From NCBI RefSeq assembly GCF_018614055.1, contig NZ_JAGGPB010000071.1, forward strand, positions 1-32,989: 32,989 nucleotides of DNA, written 5' to 3'. This document shows positions 16,253 to 24,272 of this stretch, piece after piece. How positions within the stretch are numbered: the stretch's first letter is position 1; each line of letters opens with the position of its first letter. A program made the position numbers and the translations under genes. Source of the DNA: Streptomyces sp. ISL-98. GTDB lineage: Bacteria; Actinomycetota; Actinomycetes; Streptomycetales; Streptomycetaceae. A model generated the notes under the pieces. That model made no database searches, had not been told where the DNA came from, and worked only from the letters and a program-made list of their open reading frames with translations.

Positions 16253-18319
16253 TCAGTGCCGGTCAGGCACCACGAACTCGCACCAGACGCACTTGCCGCT
16301 CCCCCGCGAGTCCACGCCCCACACATCCGCCAGCCGGTCGACCAGCATCAGCCCCCGCCCCGAGACACCGGCCTCCCCCGCCTCCCGGCGCCGCGGCAGA
16401 ACACTGGAGCGGTCGTCCACCTCGATGCGCAGCCTGCGCTGCGCCCCGGCCAGCACCCGGGCCGTGACGACGGCTCCGCCGTCCGTGTGCAGCAGCGCGT
16501 TGGTCATCAGCTCGTCGGCGGTCAGCTCGATCTCGTCCGAACGCTCCCGGGCGCCCCAGGCCCGTACCGCCGCCCGGATCATGTGCCGCGCGGAGCTCAG
16601 CGCCTCGGGATCGTTCTGCGCGACATGCTGCTGGAGGCGCCCGCCGGTCTGTGGCAGGTCCGCACCCTTGCGGCGCAGGAGCAGCAGCGCCACGTCGTCC
16701 TCGCCGCCCCGCTCGTCGACGACCTCGCAGAGCTTGTCGGCGAGCTGCTGGAGGTCGCGCGGCCCGGTGCGGACCATGGCGGACAGCATCTGCATGCCGT
16801 CGTCGAGATCGGCGCCCGGCTGCTCCACCAGGCCGTCGGTGCACAGCAGCAGGGTCTGGCCCGGGTCGAGTTCGATGGTGGTGACGGGGTATTCGAGCTG
16901 CCCGAACTCGGCGGAGAGGCCGAGCGGCATGCCGCCCTCGGCGGGCAGCCTGCGGCAGCTGCCGTCGGCGAGCCTCAGCAGAGGGTCGATGTGCCCGGCG
17001 CGGACGAGCTGGACGACGCCGGTGCTCAGGTCTGCCTCGGCGTACGTACAGGTGGCGAAGCGTTCGGTGTCCAGCTCGTCCAGGAACACCGAGGCGCGGG
17101 CCATGACGGTGGCGGGGGTGTGCCCCTCGGCGGCGTACGCCCGCAGCACGATGCGCAGCTGCCCCATGACGGCGGCGGCGTGCGTGTCATGGCCCTGTAC
17201 GTCCCCGATGACCGCGCCGACCCGGCCGCCGGGCAGCGGGATGACGTCGTACCAGTCACCGCCGATGTCACGGCCGAGGCGGGCGGAGCGGTAGCGGACC
17301 GCGATCTGCGCCCCGGGGACGGCGGGGATACGGCGCGGCAGCATCGCCTGCTGCAGCCCGGCCGCCAGGTCCTTGTCCTGCTCGAAGAGCATGGCCCGCT
17401 GGATGCTCTGCGCGATGCTGCTGCCGAGGGCGATCAGCACATTACGCTCGTCGGCGGTGAAGCCCGTCCTGTCGCTGTAGAGGAGGCCGATCGCGCCGAT
17501 GGGACGGGCCTGGGCGATCAGCGGCAGGTAGGCGGCGGAGGTAATGCCGAGGCCCGTGATGTGCGGCCACAGGATCGGGTAGGAGCCGGCGAAGTCCTCC
17601 GCCGACTCGATGAAGCGGGGCCTGAGAGTACGGACCACCTCGCTCATCGGGTACTGCTCGTCGATCCGGGTGTAGCGGGTGCCCGGCACGAAGGAGCCGT
17701 AGGGGCCGTCGGCGACAAGATGGATGCGGCCCGCCTCGACCAGGCCCACCACCAGACTGGTGGCGCCGAGGTTCTCCAGGCCCTGGGAGTCGTTGAGTAC
17801 GTCGATGACGTCCTGCACGGTGCGCGCGTGCGCGAGGGCGGCCGTGGTGCCCTGCACGACGCTCGTCCTGCGGCGGCGGTCCGCGTCCTGTTCGACGCGG
17901 GCGGTCGAGTCGGCAAGCTCCTGGGTGGCGTCACGGACGATGCCGATGATGCGGCGCGGGCGGCCGCTGGTGTCACGGCCGATGGAGCCCTGTGTGTGGC
18001 TCCATCGGAGACCTCCCTCGCGGGTGCGTATGCGGAAGTAGGCGCCGTACGTGGAACTGCCGTTCTTGAGCGCCTCGGCGACGAGCGCGTCGAGCCGGGC
18101 ACCCTCGCTCGGCGGCACACGTGACGCGAGGTCCTCCGGACGGCCGCTGTATTCGTCGTGAGCCATGTCGAACACATCGAGAGCGGCCTCGTCCATGTAC
18201 AGCAGTCCGCTGTCCAGATCCCAGTCGAAACAGCCCATGCGATTGAGGGCCATGCTCAGATCCGGGTGGGCGGGCCAGTCGTCCGGAAGCGAAAGGGAGC
18301 TCACTTCCCGATCAACCAT
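16253..18319 (-). CDS. PAS-GAF-PP2C (SpoIIE)-HATPase signalling phosphatase
   Basis: A 688-residue soluble protein. Domains in order: PAS (about 20-145, with CFDWDLDSG and LRWSHTQGS), GAF (about 165-310), SpoIIE-type PP2C phosphatase (about 340-540) and a GHKL/HATPase anti-sigma kinase-like domain (about 560-685). The phosphatase has GGDWYD, GDVQGHD and the late DDVALL, which supply the metal-binding aspartates. The ATPase part has DELMTNALLH. Streptomyces carry many such proteins, which set the phosphorylation state of an anti-sigma antagonist in response to a bound signal. The signal bound by PAS or GAF is unknown. No STAS-domain partner is encoded here. It is followed by 131 bases and then the WS/DGAT gene. 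Confidence 0.92.
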   Translation of the reverse strand: MVDREVSSLSLPDDWPAHPDLSMALNRMGCFDWDLDSGLLYMDEAALDVFDMAHDEYSGRPEDLASRVPPSEGARLDALVAEALKNGSSTYGAYFRIRTREGGLRWSHTQGSIGRDTSGRPRRIIGIVRDATQELADSTARVEQDADRRRRTSVVQGTTAALAHARTVQDVIDVLNDSQGLENLGATSLVVGLVEAGRIHLVADGPYGSFVPGTRYTRIDEQYPMSEVVRTLRPRFIESAEDFAGSYPILWPHITGLGITSAAYLPLIAQARPIGAIGLLYSDRTGFTADERNVLIALGSSIAQSIQRAMLFEQDKDLAAGLQQAMLPRRIPAVPGAQIAVRYRSARLGRDIGGDWYDVIPLPGGRVGAVIGDVQGHDTHAAAVMGQLRIVLRAYAAEGHTPATVMARASVFLDELDTERFATCTYAEADLSTGVVQLVRAGHIDPLLRLADGSCRRLPAEGGMPLGLSAEFGQLEYPVTTIELDPGQTLLLCTDGLVEQPGADLDDGMQMLSAMVRTGPRDLQQLADKLCEVVDERGGEDDVALLLLRRKGADLPQTGGRLQQHVAQNDPEALSSARHMIRAAVRAWGARERSDEIELTADELMTNALLHTDGGAVVTARVLAGAQRRLRIEVDDRSSVLPRRREAGEAGVSGRGLMLVDRLADVWGVDSRGSGKCVWCEFVVPDRH

Positions 18320-18369
18320 GCTGCCACCTTGCCATCATTTGCCCGATTCCTCGACCGGATCGGAGCCGT

Positions 18370-18600
18370 TCAGGACGCACCGTCACCCCCCGGCGGCGGA
18401 GGCAGCACGTCGTTCGAGGGCGGGGGCGGGCTCGGCGCGTCGGATGTCCTGTCCTGGCGGCAGTCGTCGCCCGCCTTGCGCTCGATCCAGGTGTTACTGA
18501 CGACGTCCACAATGATCAGGACATCCATCGGCTGCGTCACGGGCTTGACGACCGCGACCCGGTCGGGCCGGTATCCCGCCCACGGCTGCCCCTGGGAATC
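18370..18600 (-). pseudogene. 3' remnant of an unidentified gene
   Basis: An open frame on the minus strand reads about 76 residues with protein-like composition: a hydrophilic start (RDSQGQPWAGYRPDRV), a hydrophobic strand (MDVLIIVDVV), a charged block with one Cys and a Pro/Ser-rich tail ending PPPPGGDGAS. No start codon with a ribosome site exists for the whole frame; the only internal ATG (18528) would give 52 residues. The 5' side runs straight into the coding end of another family on the opposite strand. I read it as the C-terminus of a truncated gene. The family is not recognised. A real 52-residue gene is an alternative. Confidence 0.45.
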
Positions 18601-18714
18601 CCGCACCCCACCCTGACCTGGATGGCCGCGACCCACGGCCTGGGAAACGCCCTCGGCTTCGCACTCTGCGCGGTGCTGGCCTGGCGACGACTCGAGGAGA
18701 CAACAGCAGCATGA
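18601..18714 (+). pseudogene. 3' remnant of a YndJ-family membrane protein gene
   Basis: The plus frame encodes about 37 residues (LTWMAATHGLGNALGFALCA and then VLAWRRLEE) up to TGA at 18712-18714. This resembles the last transmembrane helix of YndJ-family proteins, which end with an H-G-x2-N-x-LGF helix. No start or N-terminal part is present. The stop overlaps the ATG of the DUF1990 gene as ATGA, the normal coupling in an intact yndJ-DUF1990 pair. In Bacillus, yndH (DUF1990) and yndJ are also neighbours. The family call is from memory of the motif. The join with the opposite-strand remnant is near 18600. Confidence 0.5.
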
Positions 18715-19217
18715 GCACCCTCAACTACCCAGAGGTCGGCGGCACCCGCCAGAGCGTTCTGCCCGCCGGGTACAACCACCTCCACCACCGCACCCGGGTC
18801 GGCACCGGCCGCCGCGCCTTCGAAACGGCGGGTACGGCAGTGACCACCTGGCGACTGCACCGCGATTCGGGCGTACGGGTGCGTGCCGACGCGGTACGGG
18901 CCGAGCCCGGCGCGGCCGTCGAGTGCGCGATCGGCGTGGGGCCGCTGCGGGTCACGGCGCCGTGCGAGGTGGTCTGGACGGCGTACGAGACGGACAGGAC
19001 GGGGTTCGCGTACGGGACGACCGGAGGGCATCCGGAGTGCGGCGAGGAGTCGTTCGTCGTCGAGCTGGCGGACGACGGGACGGTGTGGTTCACGGTCACC
19101 GCGTTCAGCCGGGCGGGGCGGTGGTACACGCGGCTCGCGGGGCCGATCATGCCGGTGCTTCAACACTGGTACGCGCGACGGCTGGGCGCGACGCTGCGGC
19201 GGATCGCGGCGGGGTAG
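18711..19217 (+). CDS. DUF1990 family protein
   Basis: A 168-residue soluble protein. The segments VGTGRRAFETA, CEVVWTAYETDRTGFAYGT, HPECGEESFVVE and the C-terminal QHWYARRLGATLRR fit the DUF1990 (YndH-like) family, whose function is not known. The start overlaps the stop of the upstream YndJ remnant, so it was built to be translated with that gene. Because most of the upstream gene is missing, expression now depends on whatever lies near 18600; no ribosome site is needed for a coupled start and none is clear. The fold is probably a lipid- or ligand-binding beta-barrel, which is inference. It is followed after 72 bases by the lipase maturation factor-like gene. Confidence 0.75.
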   Translation: MSTLNYPEVGGTRQSVLPAGYNHLHHRTRVGTGRRAFETAGTAVTTWRLHRDSGVRVRADAVRAEPGAAVECAIGVGPLRVTAPCEVVWTAYETDRTGFAYGTTGGHPECGEESFVVELADDGTVWFTVTAFSRAGRWYTRLAGPIMPVLQHWYARRLGATLRRIAAG

Positions 19218-19289
19218 GGGGTGCGGGCGGCTGCCTGGGAACAAGCCCGCCGCAGGCGCCCCCACCCCCGCGCCCCGATACTGGAGGCA

Positions 19290-20711
19290 ATGGAGTGGTT
19301 CACCGCACCCGACTACTGGCTGAGCCGCCTGGTCTTCCAGCGGGCTCTCGCCGCCGTATACCTCGTCGCCTTCCTCGGTGCAGCCCTCCAGTTCCGCGCG
19401 CTCATCGGCGCCAACGGCATCCTGCCCGTGCCCGCCCACCTCCAGCGCGTGCCGTGGCGCGCTGCGCCCACACTCTTCCGCCTCCACTACTCCGACCGCT
19501 TCTTCGCCGCCTGCGCCTGGACGGGCTGCCTCCTCGCGGCCGCGCTCGTCGCGGGCGCGGCCGATCAACTGCCGCTGTGGACCGCGATGCTGATGTGGGC
19601 GGCGCTGTGGGGGCTGTACCTGTCCATCGTCAATGTCGGGCAGACCTGGTACGGCTTCGGCTGGGAGTCCCTGCTCCTGGAGGCCGGATTCCTCGCCGTC
19701 CTCCTCGGCAACGAGCGCACCGCCCCACCCGTACTGGTGCTGTGGCTGATCCGCTGGCTGCTCTTCCGCGTCGAGTTCGGCGCCGGGCTGATCAAATGGC
19801 GGGGCGACCGCTGCTGGCGGGACCTGACCTGCCTTTACTACCACCACGAAACCCAGCCGATGCCGGGCCCGCTGAGCTGGTTCTTCCACCATCTGCCCAA
19901 GCTCTTCCACCGGACCGAGGTCGCCGCCAACCACGTGGCCCAACTCCTCGTCCCGGTCGTCCTCTTCACTCCTCAGCCGGTCGCGAGCGTGGCAGCCTGC
20001 CTGATCGTCGTGACGCAGCTGTGGCTGGTCCTGTCCGGCAATTTCGCCTGGCTGAACTGGCTGACGATCGTCCTCGCCCTGTCCGCGATCGACGGCTCCT
20101 TCATCGCCGATCCGCCCGCCCTTCCCGATTCCCCGCTCTGGTACGAAGTGCTGGTCATCGCCGTCACAGCACTGCTGCTCGGGCTGAGTTACCGGCCCGC
20201 CCGCAATCTGCTCTCACGGCACCAGGCCATGAACCGCTCGTACGATCCGCTCCATCTGGTCAATACGTACGGCGCATTCGGCAGCATCAGCCGCGTCCGC
20301 CACGAGATCGTCGTCGAAGGTACGGACGAACCCGTGGTCCACGCCGGAACGGTGTGGCGCGAGTACGGCTTCAAGGGCAAGCCGGGCGATCCGCTGCGGC
20401 TGCCGCGCCAGTTCGCGCCGTACCATCTGCGGCTCGACTGGATGATGTGGTTCGCGGCGCTCTCTCCGGCGTACGCCCACTCGTGGTTCGGCCCGTTCGT
20501 CGAACGGCTGCTGACGGGTGATCCGGCGACGCTGCGGCTGCTGCGCGACAACCCCTTCCCCGACGCCCCGCCGACCCACGTCCGGGCCCGCGTCTACCGG
20601 TACCGCTACACGACGTGGGACGAACTGCGGACCACGCACGCCTGGTGGCACCGCACGCTCGTACGCGACTTCCTGCCCCCGGTGGCTCTCGCCGGGAGGG
20701 TGGTCAAGTAA
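19290..20711 (+). CDS. Lipase maturation factor (LMF1)-family membrane protein
   Basis: A 473-residue protein from ATG at 19290, just after GGAGG. It has about seven to nine hydrophobic segments in the first 310 residues and a soluble C-terminal domain. The family signature is clear: GANGILP, WYGFGWESLLLEAGF, RVEFGAGLIKWRGD, CWRDLTCLYYHHETQPMPGP, and in the tail RHEIVVEG, WREYGFKGKPGD and HLRLDWMMWF. In vertebrates LMF1 helps lipases fold in the endoplasmic reticulum. Bacterial members are common but unstudied, so a chaperone role at the membrane is only a suggestion. It probably shares a transcript with the DUF1990 gene 72 bases upstream. Some bacterial genomes place the two families together. 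Confidence 0.88.
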   Translation: MEWFTAPDYWLSRLVFQRALAAVYLVAFLGAALQFRALIGANGILPVPAHLQRVPWRAAPTLFRLHYSDRFFAACAWTGCLLAAALVAGAADQLPLWTAMLMWAALWGLYLSIVNVGQTWYGFGWESLLLEAGFLAVLLGNERTAPPVLVLWLIRWLLFRVEFGAGLIKWRGDRCWRDLTCLYYHHETQPMPGPLSWFFHHLPKLFHRTEVAANHVAQLLVPVVLFTPQPVASVAACLIVVTQLWLVLSGNFAWLNWLTIVLALSAIDGSFIADPPALPDSPLWYEVLVIAVTALLLGLSYRPARNLLSRHQAMNRSYDPLHLVNTYGAFGSISRVRHEIVVEGTDEPVVHAGTVWREYGFKGKPGDPLRLPRQFAPYHLRLDWMMWFAALSPAYAHSWFGPFVERLLTGDPATLRLLRDNPFPDAPPTHVRARVYRYRYTTWDELRTTHAWWHRTLVRDFLPPVALAGRVVK

Positions 20712-20765
20712 CTCTGCTTATTGTAGTTTCCGTCGCGTGAAGCCGCGCGCGGAATTGGGGTGCCC

Positions 20766-21272
20766 ATGACGGCCGGAGCCTTCGTTGCGGCCACCGGTGA
20801 CGGGCCGGAGCCCGCCGTGCCTGCCCGGGAGCGGGCCGCCGAGGTGCGGGTGGCGTTCGAGGGGCTGCTGCAGATCCGGCGCCTGACAAACATGGAGGCC
20901 GACGTCCCCGAGGCGGTTCCGGCGGCCTGGGAGCTCAACCAGCCGGTGCGTTCCGTGGCCCTGGCTCTGGAGGCGGCGGGCATCGCGCCCTCCTCCGTCG
21001 ACGCGGACGGGCGCAGGAGCGCGACCGGGTATCGCGTCGGGCCCGGCGAGCGGCCGGGGACGGCCCGGGTGGAGTGGCTCGGGCCACCGGGCGGGGGCGC
21101 GGCGCAGGAGGAACAGGACACGTTGACGGAGTGCGCGGCCGCGCTGGGGCGGGTCGGGTGGACGGCGCTGCTGTACCGGGGACCACGGCGGCGGCGCTTC
21201 CTTGAGGTCGAACCGGCGCGGACGCCCACGACAGGCACAGCTACGGAGGGGGACCACACCCATGGACGTTGA
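20766..21272 (+). CDS. Hypothetical protein, first gene of the carotenoid oxygenase operon
   Basis: A 168-residue protein if translation starts at the ATG at 20766; a GTG at 20760 is also in frame. There is no signal peptide or membrane segment. The central part (about residues 20-75) is helical, with LLQIRRLTNMEADVPEAVP. The C-terminal part has LTECAAALGRVGWTALLYRG followed by RRRRFLEVEP, which looks like a strand-helix-strand end of a small alpha/beta domain. I do not recognise the family. The stop lies 11 bases inside the carotenoid oxygenase gene, so the two are translationally coupled and probably functionally linked. A role in regulation or protein partnering is possible but unproven. 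Confidence 0.6.
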   Translation: MTAGAFVAATGDGPEPAVPARERAAEVRVAFEGLLQIRRLTNMEADVPEAVPAAWELNQPVRSVALALEAAGIAPSSVDADGRRSATGYRVGPGERPGTARVEWLGPPGGGAAQEEQDTLTECAAALGRVGWTALLYRGPRRRRFLEVEPARTPTTGTATEGDHTHGR

Positions 21273-22731
21273 GATCGTCGGACGCGCCCTGTCGACCCTG
21301 CCCGGGGACGACGACCATCCGTACCGTACGGGCCCATGGAAGCCACAGACCACCGAGTGGCGGGCGGACGACCTGGAGGTGACGGGCGAGATCCCCGCCG
21401 ACCTCGACGGCATCTACCTCCGCAACACCGAGAACCCGGTCCACCCCGCCCTGAAGCTTTACCACCCGTTCGACGGTGACGGCATGATCCATGTCGTCGG
21501 TTTCCGCGACGGCAAGGCCTTCTATCGCAACCGTTTCGTGCGCACCGACGGCTTCCTCGCCGAGCAGGAGGCGGGCGAGGCGCTGTGGGCCGGTATCGCT
21601 GAGCGGCCCGCGCTGTCGAAGCGCGAGGACGGCTGGGGCGCCCGCACCCGCATGAAGGACGCGTCCTCCACCGACATCGTCGTCCACGCGGGCCAGGCGC
21701 TCAGCAGCTTCTGGCAGTGCGGCGACCTCTATCGCCTCGACCCGCTCACTCTGGAAACGGTCGGCAAGTCGCCCTGGGCGCCCGACTGGGGCGTATCCGC
21801 ACACACCAAGGTCGACGACCGCACCGACGAGCTGCTGTTCTTCTCGTACGCGACCGAGGCGCCGTACCTGCGGTACGGCGTCGTGGGCCCGGACAACCGG
21901 CTCAAGCACCTCACCGACATCCCGCTGCCGGGCCCGCGCCTCCCCCACGACATGGCGTTCACCGAGAACTACGCGATCCTCAACGACTTCCCGCTCTTCT
22001 GGGACCCGGAGCTGATCGCGCAGGGCAAGTACGCCTCCCGTTTCCACCCGGACATGCCGAGCCGCTTCGGTGTGGTGCCGCGACTGGGGAGCGAGGTGCG
22101 GTGGTTCGAGGCGGAGCCGACGTATGTCCTGCACTTCACCAACGCCTACGAGGACGGCGACGAGATCGTCCTCGACGGCTTCAGGCAGGGCCGCCCCGAG
22201 CCGCCCGACCCGCGCGGCGAGGGCGTCTACCAGCGGATGTTCCGCTTCCTGGCGCTGGAGCGGATGGAGACGACGCTGCACCGCTGGCGGTTCGACCTGC
22301 GGACGGGGCAGGTGAAGGAGGAACGGCTGAGTGAGCGCTACACCGAGTTCGGCACGATCAGCCCGGACCGGGCGGCCCGTCCGTACCGCTATGCGTACGC
22401 CGCGACGCAGAAGCCCGGGTGGTTTCTGATGGACGGCATCGTCAAGCACGATCTGCACACCGGGAGGGAGGAGCAGTACGCGTACGGCGACGGGGTTTTC
22501 GGCAGCGAGACGGCGATGGTCCCGCGCGCGAACAGCACCGCCGAGGACGACGGCTACCTCGTTACGCTCACCACCGACATGAACGCCGACCGCTCCGAGT
22601 GCCTGGTCTTCGACGCCGCACGCCCGGCCGACGGTCCTCTCGCCCGGATACGGCTGCCCGAGCGGATCTCCAGCGGTACGCATGCGGCCTGGGCGCCCGG
22701 TTCCGCGCTTCCGGGCTGGTACGAGGCCTGA
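21262..22731 (+). CDS. Carotenoid cleavage dioxygenase-family enzyme
   Basis: A 489-residue protein from ATG at 21262 with GGAGGGGG upstream. The four iron-binding histidines of the RPE65/CCD family can be placed at H181 (SAHTK), H229 (LPHDMAF), H291 (VLHFTNAYEDGD) and H474 (GTHAAW). The N-terminal IYLRNTENP and YHPFDGDGMIHVV are also diagnostic. The family uses non-haem Fe(II) and oxygen to cleave a double bond in carotenoids, apocarotenoids or stilbene-type phenylpropenes such as lignostilbene. Length and motifs do not tell which. It overlaps the hypothetical gene upstream and is followed, two bases after the stop, by a tandem HxlR regulator. No carotenoid biosynthesis gene is in the window. 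Confidence 0.92.
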   Translation: MDVEIVGRALSTLPGDDDHPYRTGPWKPQTTEWRADDLEVTGEIPADLDGIYLRNTENPVHPALKLYHPFDGDGMIHVVGFRDGKAFYRNRFVRTDGFLAEQEAGEALWAGIAERPALSKREDGWGARTRMKDASSTDIVVHAGQALSSFWQCGDLYRLDPLTLETVGKSPWAPDWGVSAHTKVDDRTDELLFFSYATEAPYLRYGVVGPDNRLKHLTDIPLPGPRLPHDMAFTENYAILNDFPLFWDPELIAQGKYASRFHPDMPSRFGVVPRLGSEVRWFEAEPTYVLHFTNAYEDGDEIVLDGFRQGRPEPPDPRGEGVYQRMFRFLALERMETTLHRWRFDLRTGQVKEERLSERYTEFGTISPDRAARPYRYAYAATQKPGWFLMDGIVKHDLHTGREEQYAYGDGVFGSETAMVPRANSTAEDDGYLVTLTTDMNADRSECLVFDAARPADGPLARIRLPERISSGTHAAWAPGSALPGWYEA

Positions 22732-22733
22732 CA

Positions 22734-23681
22734 GTGAACGACGCAGCGACGCAGGCGCCGGCCCCGACCCCGCTTCCCGAAGGCGGGCCGAACGCCATCG
22801 CCGTCACATTCGGCCTGCTGGGCGACGAGTGGGCGCTGCTGATCCTGCGGTACGCCCATCAGGGCGTACGCCGCTACCAGGACTGGCGGGGTCTGCTGCC
22901 CATCTCCGATGCCGTGCTCGCGGCCCGCCTGGCCCGGCTGACCGAGGAGCGGCTCCTCGACCGTGTCGCGTACCAGGACCGGCCGGTGCGGTACGAGTAC
23001 CGGCTCACCCGGCGCGGCCGGGAAATCTGGCCGGTTCTCGTCGCCGTCCGGGGCTGGGAGTGCCGCTGGGCGGGTGACCATGGGGAGCCGCCGGCAGGGA
23101 TGCGGCACCGTACCTGCGGCCGGCCCATGGAGCCGGTCATGGTCTGCGACGGGTGCGGTGACCCCGTACAGCCGCGCGACATCGGCAGCACGCTCGGCCC
23201 GAGCGGTGACGACGGCCGGTCCATCCCCTCGGCGGCGACCCGCAGGCGCAGCGCGGCGGTCCTGCCGGAGGGGGCGGCGGGCCTGCTCCCCGAGACGGTG
23301 GCGCTGATCGGCAACCGCTGGTCGGTGGCGCTGCTCGGGGCGGCGTTCCTGGGTGCACGGCGCTTCGGCGAGTTCCAGCAGCGTCTGGGGGCGCCGCCGA
23401 CGATGGTGGCCGACCGGCTGAGGACGTTCTGCGCACTGGGTGTGCTGAGGGCCGAGGGAGCGGCGTACCGGCTGACACCCAAGGGGCGGGCGTTCTTTCC
23501 CGTCGTGATGACGCTCATCGGGTGGGGTCAGCGATGGTACGAGGCGCCGGAGGGGCCCGCGCTGGTGTCCGTACACCGGGGGTGCGGGCGGGAGTTCGGG
23601 CCGCGGCTGGCCTGCGGGGAGTGCGGTGGGCGGCTTGCCGAGCGGGACGTGCTGGTGGAGGCGGCGCGGCAGCCGGTGTGA
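22734..23681 (+). CDS. Tandem HxlR-type winged-helix regulator with two zinc-site motifs
   Basis: A 315-residue protein from GTG at 22734, two bases after the oxygenase stop. It is an internal duplication: two HxlR winged-helix domains (about 20-112 and 180-272). Each has the recognisable core (LLGDEWALLILRYA and LIGNRWSVALLGAAFLG), followed by wing and helix segments ending LTRRGREIWPVL and LTPKGRAFFPVV. Each half ends with the same spacing, H-x2-C-x9-C-x2-C (H125, C128, C138, C141 and H281, C284, C294, C297), suggesting a zinc ribbon. One chain would act as a built-in dimer. HxlR proteins usually sense redox state or small aromatic or aldehyde ligands. Its place in the operon suggests it controls the oxygenase. 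Confidence 0.88.
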   Translation: MNDAATQAPAPTPLPEGGPNAIAVTFGLLGDEWALLILRYAHQGVRRYQDWRGLLPISDAVLAARLARLTEERLLDRVAYQDRPVRYEYRLTRRGREIWPVLVAVRGWECRWAGDHGEPPAGMRHRTCGRPMEPVMVCDGCGDPVQPRDIGSTLGPSGDDGRSIPSAATRRRSAAVLPEGAAGLLPETVALIGNRWSVALLGAAFLGARRFGEFQQRLGAPPTMVADRLRTFCALGVLRAEGAAYRLTPKGRAFFPVVMTLIGWGQRWYEAPEGPALVSVHRGCGREFGPRLACGECGGRLAERDVLVEAARQPV

Positions 23682-23705
23682 CGGAGGCGCCCGGCGACGC
23701 ACGTG

Positions 23706-23749
23706 CCGGGTCCCCCGGCCCGCCTCACGGCGGTGCCCGGGGGACCCGG
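23706..23749 (+). terminator. Terminator after the HxlR gene
   Basis: A perfect 13-bp GC-rich stem (23706-23718 with 23737-23749) and an 18-base loop, 25 bases after the regulator stop. No T-run follows, as is common in Streptomyces. It may also serve the convergent small gene. Confidence 0.75.
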
Positions 23750-23787
23750 TCTCACGCGTTTCGCTCGGTTTCGCCCGGCGGTCCCGC

Positions 23788-23970
23788 TCAGTCGATACCC
23801 GGCAGAATGTGCGGCTCGGCCAGGTCGTCTTCGTAACCGGCCAGTCTGATCGGGGCGGACCGGGACCAGACTTCGAGGCTGCCGAGCTCGTCGGGCCGAC
23901 GGCGTCGGGGCTCACCGGCCTGTTCGCCACGTTCGTATCGCTTGTCCTGCTTTGTCATCTCTGGCGTCAC
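23788..23970 (-). CDS. Small conserved-looking peptide (60 aa), function unknown
   Basis: The GTG at 23970 follows a strong AAGGAG ribosome site, and a -10-like TAATAT lies about 85 bases upstream. The 60 residues split into a highly charged N-terminal half (ERGEQAGEPRRRRPDELG, residues 13-30) and a less basic C-terminal half (SLEVWSRSAPIRLAGYEDDL, 31-50) that ends AEPHILPGID. There is no signal peptide, membrane helix or cysteine. Such a leader/core-like split with a compact conserved-looking tail resembles a RiPP precursor, but no recognised maturase adjoins it. It could equally be a small regulator or protein partner. It is divergent from an HD-domain oxygenase-like gene 302 bases away. 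Confidence 0.6.
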   Translation of the reverse strand: MTPEMTKQDKRYERGEQAGEPRRRRPDELGSLEVWSRSAPIRLAGYEDDLAEPHILPGID

Positions 23971-24054
23971 CGCGCACTCCTTTGTGTCGCGTAACCCGTC
24001 GGACGAGTCGCCGCGGCCTTGGCCGGCGGGCGACCGGCACCCAACGGGTCCGGA

Positions 24055-24060
24055 ATATTA
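24055..24060 (-). promoter_or_regulatory. Putative -10 element for the small peptide gene
   Basis: TAATAT on the minus strand is an unusually AT-rich hexamer in this DNA. It lies about 85 bases upstream of the GTG, leaving a leader of roughly 75-80 bases. The -35 region is weak. A short inverted element (ACTC...GAGT, about 24088-24101) sits just upstream. Confidence 0.35.
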
Positions 24061-24272
24061 GGGCAGTTCGGTCGCGGTGGCGCCGTTTACTCACACTGGA
24101 GTGGCCTTGGTTGGGCTGTCCGTGACCAACAGAGTACCCATATGAGCGGGGTTCCGCTCGATGGATTCCGTCACATTTCGGCCTTCGGCCCTTCGTGCCC
24201 CGTTCAGCCGGAAGCCAGGGCCCACGTGATCTGCTCGGAGGCACAGATGCTCACGCTTCGGGGAGGAACGGG

